This document shows positions 60,736-64,000 of a DNA stretch of 64,000 nucleotides, in pieces. The position numbers and the translations under genes were made by a program. This stretch comes from Methylobacterium crusticola (lineage in GTDB: Bacteria > Pseudomonadota > Alphaproteobacteria > Rhizobiales > Beijerinckiaceae), in assembly GCF_003574465.1 (NCBI RefSeq), contig NZ_QOWC01000001.1, forward strand, positions 1-64,000. Reading direction: 5' to 3'. Numbering within the stretch: position 1 is the first letter of the stretch; each line of letters opens with the position of its first letter. The notes beneath the pieces are model-generated. The model saw nothing but the letters and a program-made list of their open reading frames with translations. It was not told the origin of the DNA and ran no database searches.

Positions 60736-60860
60736 GGTGTGGCAAGGCGTGGAAGGTGTGGTGACCACCACCACCACACCACACCCCCTATTGGGGTGTG
60801 GGGTGTGGTGTGGTGGGCCGTCACCCCCGCTTTCAAGGTGTGGAAGCCCGTGAGGTGTGG
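60736..60860. repeat. GGTGTGG repeat cluster with hairpin, candidate replication origin
   Basis: Seven direct copies of GGTGTGG (at 60736, 60755, 60795, 60802, 60807, 60837, 60854) and two inverted copies (60774, 60779) lie within 125 bases. CACACCCC (60780-60787) and GGGGTGTG (60793-60800) form a hairpin, extendable with bulges. The iteron-like array follows immediately after primase and ATPase genes and before a small ORF, as expected for a phage origin or an operator for a replication regulator. Function is inferred. Confidence 0.65.
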
Positions 60861-60863
60861 AGC

Positions 60864-61127
60864 ATGACTCCCGCCGATGAGTTCGGGCCATGGCGGCCTG
60901 GCCTCGACTCCGCCGAGCGGCTCGCCCGGCTTCGAAGCCTTCGCGCCATCGCACGCTTGCTAACCGGCCCTCGCGGCGCTCGCCTCGTCGAGGCGCTCGA
61001 GCAGGCCGAGCACGATCCGGACGCCTTGCCGATCGCGGCTGATGAACTGAACCGGATGCCGAGCTTGGACCGTCGCCAGATCCTCGGGGCGTTCGCGGGG
61101 CTCTATCCCCGCCAGAAGCGCGGGTAG
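60864..61127 (+). CDS. Small hypothetical phage protein
   Basis: An 87-residue mostly helical protein (RLARLRSLRAIARLLTGPRG; LNRMPSLDRRQILGAFAGLY). ATG 60864 follows the last GGTGTGG repeat, four bases away, so that repeat may act as operator or leader. No family is recognised. Codon use fits the neighbours. Confidence 0.6.
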   Translation: MTPADEFGPWRPGLDSAERLARLRSLRAIARLLTGPRGARLVEALEQAEHDPDALPIAADELNRMPSLDRRQILGAFAGLYPRQKRG

Positions 61128-61431
61128 GCCGCCAGCGGCCAACGTCGTGGCAGCAAACGGCATTGCAGTGGTGCGGGTCGGGCTCCCCACCCGTCACGAC
61201 AGCAGCCCAACCCGCTGCCTCCCTGCTGGTCCCGCAGCAAGTCGGCAGGCCCAGCGTGCCACGATCGACTAAACAGAGCGAGGCCCCGCCATTGGCCAAC
61301 GCTCTGGCCGGGTAGGGCGGCGGGGGAAACGCCGAGGATGGCGGCCTTCATCCAAACCCAGCCCTGATAAAAATGACCCTCCGGTCAGTAGTAGCTCGCT
61401 CGGGTTGGGGTACGTCGACGCGCACAATCCG
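61128..61431. other. Non-coding spacer
   Basis: About 0.3 kb between the small phage gene and the recombinase promoter. I see no coding frame with support, no tRNA fold and no convincing terminator. A short complementary pair, GGGT/ACCC, near 61180 is too weak to call. Confidence 0.35.
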
Positions 61432-61460
61432 TTGACACCACTTGGGCCCACTCACATAAT
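61432..61460 (+). promoter_or_regulatory. Strong sigma-70-type promoter before the serine recombinase
   Basis: TTGACA at 61432-61437 and CATAAT at 61455-61460 are separated by exactly 17 bases, a near-consensus promoter, rare in this GC-rich window. The recombinase starts 36 bases downstream. It gives the recombinase its own transcript. Confidence 0.65.
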
Positions 61461-61495
61461 TCTCAACGAACGTCGAGAGATCTGTGAGGCCCCTC

Positions 61496-62170
61496 ATGGC
61501 CACTGGCAACTTCGTCACCTATGCGCGGGTCTCAACGGCCAAACAGGGCCGCTCCGGCCTCGGCCTGGAGGCACAGCGCGAGGCCGTCGAGCGCTACCTT
61601 AACGGCGGCAAGTGGAAGGTCGTCGGCGAGTTCGTGGAGGTGGAGAGCGGCAAGCGGGCCGACCGGCCGGAACTGGCGAAGGCCATCGCCGCATGCCGGC
61701 TCTACGGCGCCCGCCTCATCGTGGCGAAGCTCGATCGCTTAAGCCGTGACCCTGGCTTTCTGCGGGACCTGGAACGGTCTGGCATCGACTTCGTGGCCGC
61801 CGACATGCCGGACGCCAACAAGCTCACGGTGGGCATCATGGCCCTTGTAGCCGAGCAGGAGCGGGAAGCCATCTCGGCCCGCACCAAGGCCGCCCTACAG
61901 GCCGCCAAGGCCCGCGGGAAGGTGCTCGGCGGCTACCGGGGCTACCGACTCACGGAAGCCGACCTCGAGGCCGCTGCGCACGGGAGACGGGCCCTGGGCG
62001 AGGCGCAGGCCGCACGTCTGGCCCCAACGATCGCCGCGCTGCGGGCCGAGGGCATCACCTCCGCCTCAGGCCTTGCCAAGGCGCTGACTACGCGGGGTAT
62101 CCCGACCCCGCGTGGAGCGTTCGGCTGGAGTACGACGCAGGTTCAAAGGGTGCTGATGAGGATGGCCTGA
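61496..62170 (+). CDS. Serine recombinase, resolvase/invertase family
   Basis: A 224-residue resolvase-type enzyme. The catalytic Ser is in TYARVSTAKQGRSGLGLEAQ; KLDRLSRDPGFLRDLERSGI and VAEQEREAISARTKAALQAA follow the family pattern, and a C-terminal helix-turn-helix (about 180-224) reads GITSASGLAKALTTRGIPTP. ATG 61496 was chosen over a GTG 12 bases upstream. As a second recombinase within the element it may be a DNA invertase acting on tail genes, or a sign of a nested insertion. Confidence 0.88.
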   Translation: MATGNFVTYARVSTAKQGRSGLGLEAQREAVERYLNGGKWKVVGEFVEVESGKRADRPELAKAIAACRLYGARLIVAKLDRLSRDPGFLRDLERSGIDFVAADMPDANKLTVGIMALVAEQEREAISARTKAALQAAKARGKVLGGYRGYRLTEADLEAAAHGRRALGEAQAARLAPTIAALRAEGITSASGLAKALTTRGIPTPRGAFGWSTTQVQRVLMRMA

Positions 62171-62267
62171 GTCCGTCGATCACACTATTGGTGAAGAAAC
62201 ATAGCACTTGCTATATCCGTCGCCGGATCATGGGCCGAACATCGGCCTATCACGTGGGTGTTGTGGC

Positions 62268-62627
62268 GTGGCGCAGAGGGCTCATAGCAGGATCACAAAC
62301 GGGGCCCCACTGCCTCGTGGCGTCGACGGGCGTTCGGCGGCCGCACGGCGCTTTCGGGACATCCTGGCCGCTCTCGAGGCCGAGCGGGGCGGCCGGCTCG
62401 CCATGAGCGTCGTGGCCCACGAGGCCGCCCGCACCTATGCCGGGCTCGCCGTCGCCCTCGAGCAGCTCCACGCCGATCTCGCGGCCGGACGGCGCGTCGA
62501 CGCCGAGGCCATGGGGCAGCTCGGCGATCGCCTCGACCGGCAGGCCCGCCGCATGGGCGCCCCGAAGGCCGCCAGCAGGCCCCTGAGCGCCCGCGAGCGG
62601 GCCTTGGCGGGGCGGCCTGCCCCATGA
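62268..62627 (+). CDS. Phage small protein upstream of terminase
   Basis: A 119-residue protein reading HSRITNGAPLPRGVDGRSAA then RRFRDILAALEAERGGRLAM, the opening of small proteins found before terminases in alphaproteobacterial prophages. A long helical segment (ARTYAGLAVALEQLHADLAA) follows. GTG 62268 is the most plausible start; the ribosome site is weak. It may help packaging as a small-terminase-like protein, but this is inferred from position only. Confidence 0.6.
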   Translation: MAQRAHSRITNGAPLPRGVDGRSAAARRFRDILAALEAERGGRLAMSVVAHEAARTYAGLAVALEQLHADLAAGRRVDAEAMGQLGDRLDRQARRMGAPKAASRPLSARERALAGRPAP

Positions 62628-62827
62628 GCCGCAATCCCACCATTCGGCCGCCTTACGCGGCGGCTGTCACTCTCGCGGGCCAGTTCATTGAGGGCGCCGC
62701 GCCCCGTCCAACACCGGGAACCTCGGCTGCGCGGCCCGCGACTCTTCGGAGCGCAGCGCTCAAGCCGAAGGCGGGCGCACTCAACTTCTCGTCGCGGCTG
62801 ACCGGAGCCTCGGCATGCGGCGCCTGA
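62624..62827 (+). CDS. Small hypothetical protein overlapping the terminase start
   Basis: A 67-residue basic frame that begins with an ATGA overlap on the previous gene and ends inside the terminase start. It is Ala/Pro/Arg-rich without recognisable domain. Coupling at both ends is the only support; it could be chance. Confidence 0.4.
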   Translation: MSRNPTIRPPYAAAVTLAGQFIEGAAPRPTPGTSAARPATLRSAALKPKAGALNFSSRLTGASACGA

Positions 62828-64000
62828 TGACGATGCGCGCGGCGCTCGAGGACCTCGACATCTTCGGGACGATCCTGCCGGGCGAGTCCTGGGCCGCATG
62901 GCGGGTGCTCCTGATCGCCATCATGGGCGAGGCCCTGACGGCTGAGGAGCGGGCGATCTACACCGCCCTCACGGGCCGCGAGCGCGAGCCTGAGGAGCCC
63001 GTGGAGGAGGCCTGGGCCATCATCGGCCGGCGCGGCGGCAAGACCCGCGCCATGGCCGTCCTGATGGCCTACTTCGCCGTCCTCTGCGACTGGGACGAGG
63101 TCCTGGCACCCGGCGAGCGCGGCTCCCTCCCGCTGATCGCTGCCTCGACCTACCAGGCCGGGAAGGCGCTGAATTACATCGGCGGCATCTTCGAGGGCGT
63201 GCCAGGGTTCGCCGGACACCAGGTCGGGCGCACGGCCGACACCATCAGCCTCGACACCGGCGTGGACATCGAGGTCCGGCCGGCGAGCTTCCGGACCGCG
63301 CGCGGTGGGACGCTGGTGGCGGCCCTGTGCGACGAGGCTGCCTTCTGGCGCATCGAGGGCAGCGCGAACCCGGACAAGGAGATCCTGGCCGCGCTCCGCC
63401 CGGGCCTCGCCACCACCGGCGGCCCGCTGATCGTGATCTCGAGCCCGTACGCGAAGCGGGGCGAGCTCTACGCCGCGTATCGGCGCGACTACGGCCCCGA
63501 CGGCGACCCGGCGGTTCTGGTGGCGAAGGCGCCCAGCCGGACGATGAACCCGACGTTGAGCGAGACCGTCATCGCCCGCGCCTACCAGCGCGACGCCGCC
63601 GCGGCCCGGGCGGAGTACGGCGGCGACTTCAGGGATGATCTGGAGGATTTCGTCTCCGTCGAGCTGGTCGACGCGTGCACGATGGCGGGCACGACCGAGG
63701 TCCCGCCGGCGGAGCGCATCGCCTACCACGCGTTCGTCGACCCGGCCGGCGGCTCGGGCAAGGACTCGATGACGCTCGCCATCGCGCACGAGGCCGGCGG
63801 CTGCGCGGTGCTGGATCGGGTGCTGGAGAAGGCCCCGCCGTTCTCGCCTCAGGCCACCGTGACGGAGTTCGCGGCCGTGCTGAAGGCCTACCGAGTAACC
63901 CGGGTCACGGGCGACCGTTGGGGCGGCGAGTGGCCACGCGAGGCCTTCCGCGAACATGGCATCACGTACGAGCTCGCCGAGATGCCGAAGAGCGAGATCT
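62815..64000 (+). CDS. Phage terminase large subunit (partial)
   Basis: The first 395 residues of a DNA-packaging ATPase/nuclease that continues past the window. The N-terminus has DIFGTILPGESWAAWRVLLI, Walker A-like GRRGGKTRAMAVLM (about 71-84), Walker B LVAALCDEAAFW (about 167-178), motif III-like GPLIVISSPYAKRGELY, and the nuclease-domain Asp in FVDPAGGSGKDSM (about 308). The start may be ATG 62815 or the in-frame ATG 62827. It is the best evidence that the element is a tailed phage. Confidence 0.92.
   Translation, partial: MRRLMTMRAALEDLDIFGTILPGESWAAWRVLLIAIMGEALTAEERAIYTALTGREREPEEPVEEAWAIIGRRGGKTRAMAVLMAYFAVLCDWDEVLAPGERGSLPLIAASTYQAGKALNYIGGIFEGVPGFAGHQVGRTADTISLDTGVDIEVRPASFRTARGGTLVAALCDEAAFWRIEGSANPDKEILAALRPGLATTGGPLIVISSPYAKRGELYAAYRRDYGPDGDPAVLVAKAPSRTMNPTLSETVIARAYQRDAAAARAEYGGDFRDDLEDFVSVELVDACTMAGTTEVPPAERIAYHAFVDPAGGSGKDSMTLAIAHEAGGCAVLDRVLEKAPPFSPQATVTEFAAVLKAYRVTRVTGDRWGGEWPREAFREHGITYELAEMPKSEI

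Larger units (their letters stand above)
55531..64000. mobile_element. Prophage or phage-like integrative element, left part
   Basis: From the broken host gene to the window edge the genes are phage-like and nearly all on the plus strand: tyrosine integrase, cargo gene, excisionase-like HTH, PC4-like protein, TOPRIM primase-like protein, RepA-like ATPase, serine recombinase, small pre-terminase proteins and large terminase. Tight ATGA overlaps link 58086 to 59460. Head and tail genes are expected beyond 64000. Whether it is an intact phage cannot be judged. Confidence 0.82.

Noticed and set aside
61128-61431. Possible tRNA or small RNA in the spacer before the serine recombinase
   Set aside because: No acceptor/anticodon arm pattern and no promoter-terminator pair could be found.

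Overview
The window is high-GC DNA from an alphaproteobacterium, most likely a Methylobacterium-like or related Hyphomicrobiales species. This rests on the protein style, the ExoF-type export protein, the LegB-like dehydratase and the phage genes; no rRNA or tRNA is present to prove it. It runs from the 3' end of glmM to a terminase gene cut by the right edge.

Bases 1-14,000 hold an exopolysaccharide locus of the Pel type. An operon-like minus-strand series runs pelD-pelE-pelF-pelG-(PelA-type hydrolase)-(PelB-type TPR protein)-(ExoF-like outer-membrane export protein). It is bracketed by two LuxR-type response regulators, a second GH114-like hydrolase, and a divergent LegB-like sugar-nucleotide dehydratase/epimerase. 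The locus departs from the Pseudomonas model: PelD stops after its GAF region, no deacetylase or PelC is present, the PelB-type protein has no barrel, and a Wza/ExoF-family protein occupies the outer-membrane position.

After a 1.2-kb spacer carrying a GAAACGTTTC palindrome and a good promoter, bases 15,133-35,391 form one long plus-strand catabolic island. It encodes a Liv-type ABC importer, a CoA-transferase, an enoyl-CoA hydratase, an HMG-CoA lyase, an acyl-CoA dehydrogenase, two MmgE/PrpD proteins, two metallo-beta-lactamase-fold hydrolases, two Old Yellow Enzymes, a racemase-like protein without its cysteines, an acyl-CoA synthetase, a quinone oxidoreductase and a LacI-type regulator. The first four enzymes suggest breakdown of a branched C6 dicarboxylate through HMG-CoA to acetoacetate and acetyl-CoA. 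The paired families suggest a duplicated front-end module for a larger substrate.

Bases 35,554-55,530, all on the minus strand, look like an organosulfur scavenging island. A polar amino-acid importer (two binding proteins and a fused permease-ATPase), a GNAT acetyltransferase, an M20 deacylase and an NtaA-type flavin monooxygenase match the known logic of S-substituted cysteine salvage. Next to them lie three more luciferase-like monooxygenases, a second GNAT, a cysteine-synthase-like enzyme, a sulfonate/taurine-type ABC system, and a double-rhodanese plus YeeE/YedE sulfur transporter pair.

From about 55,530 to the end is a prophage or phage-like integrative element. It carries a tyrosine integrase, an unrecognised lower-GC cargo gene, an excisionase-like protein, a PC4-like ssDNA-binding protein, a TOPRIM primase-like protein, a RepA-like ATPase, a cluster of GGTGTGG repeats, a serine recombinase and the large terminase. 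Its left edge abuts an N-terminally truncated FAD/NAD(P)-binding gene. That break, the cargo gene, the repeat cluster and the hybrid Pel locus are the points most worth following up.
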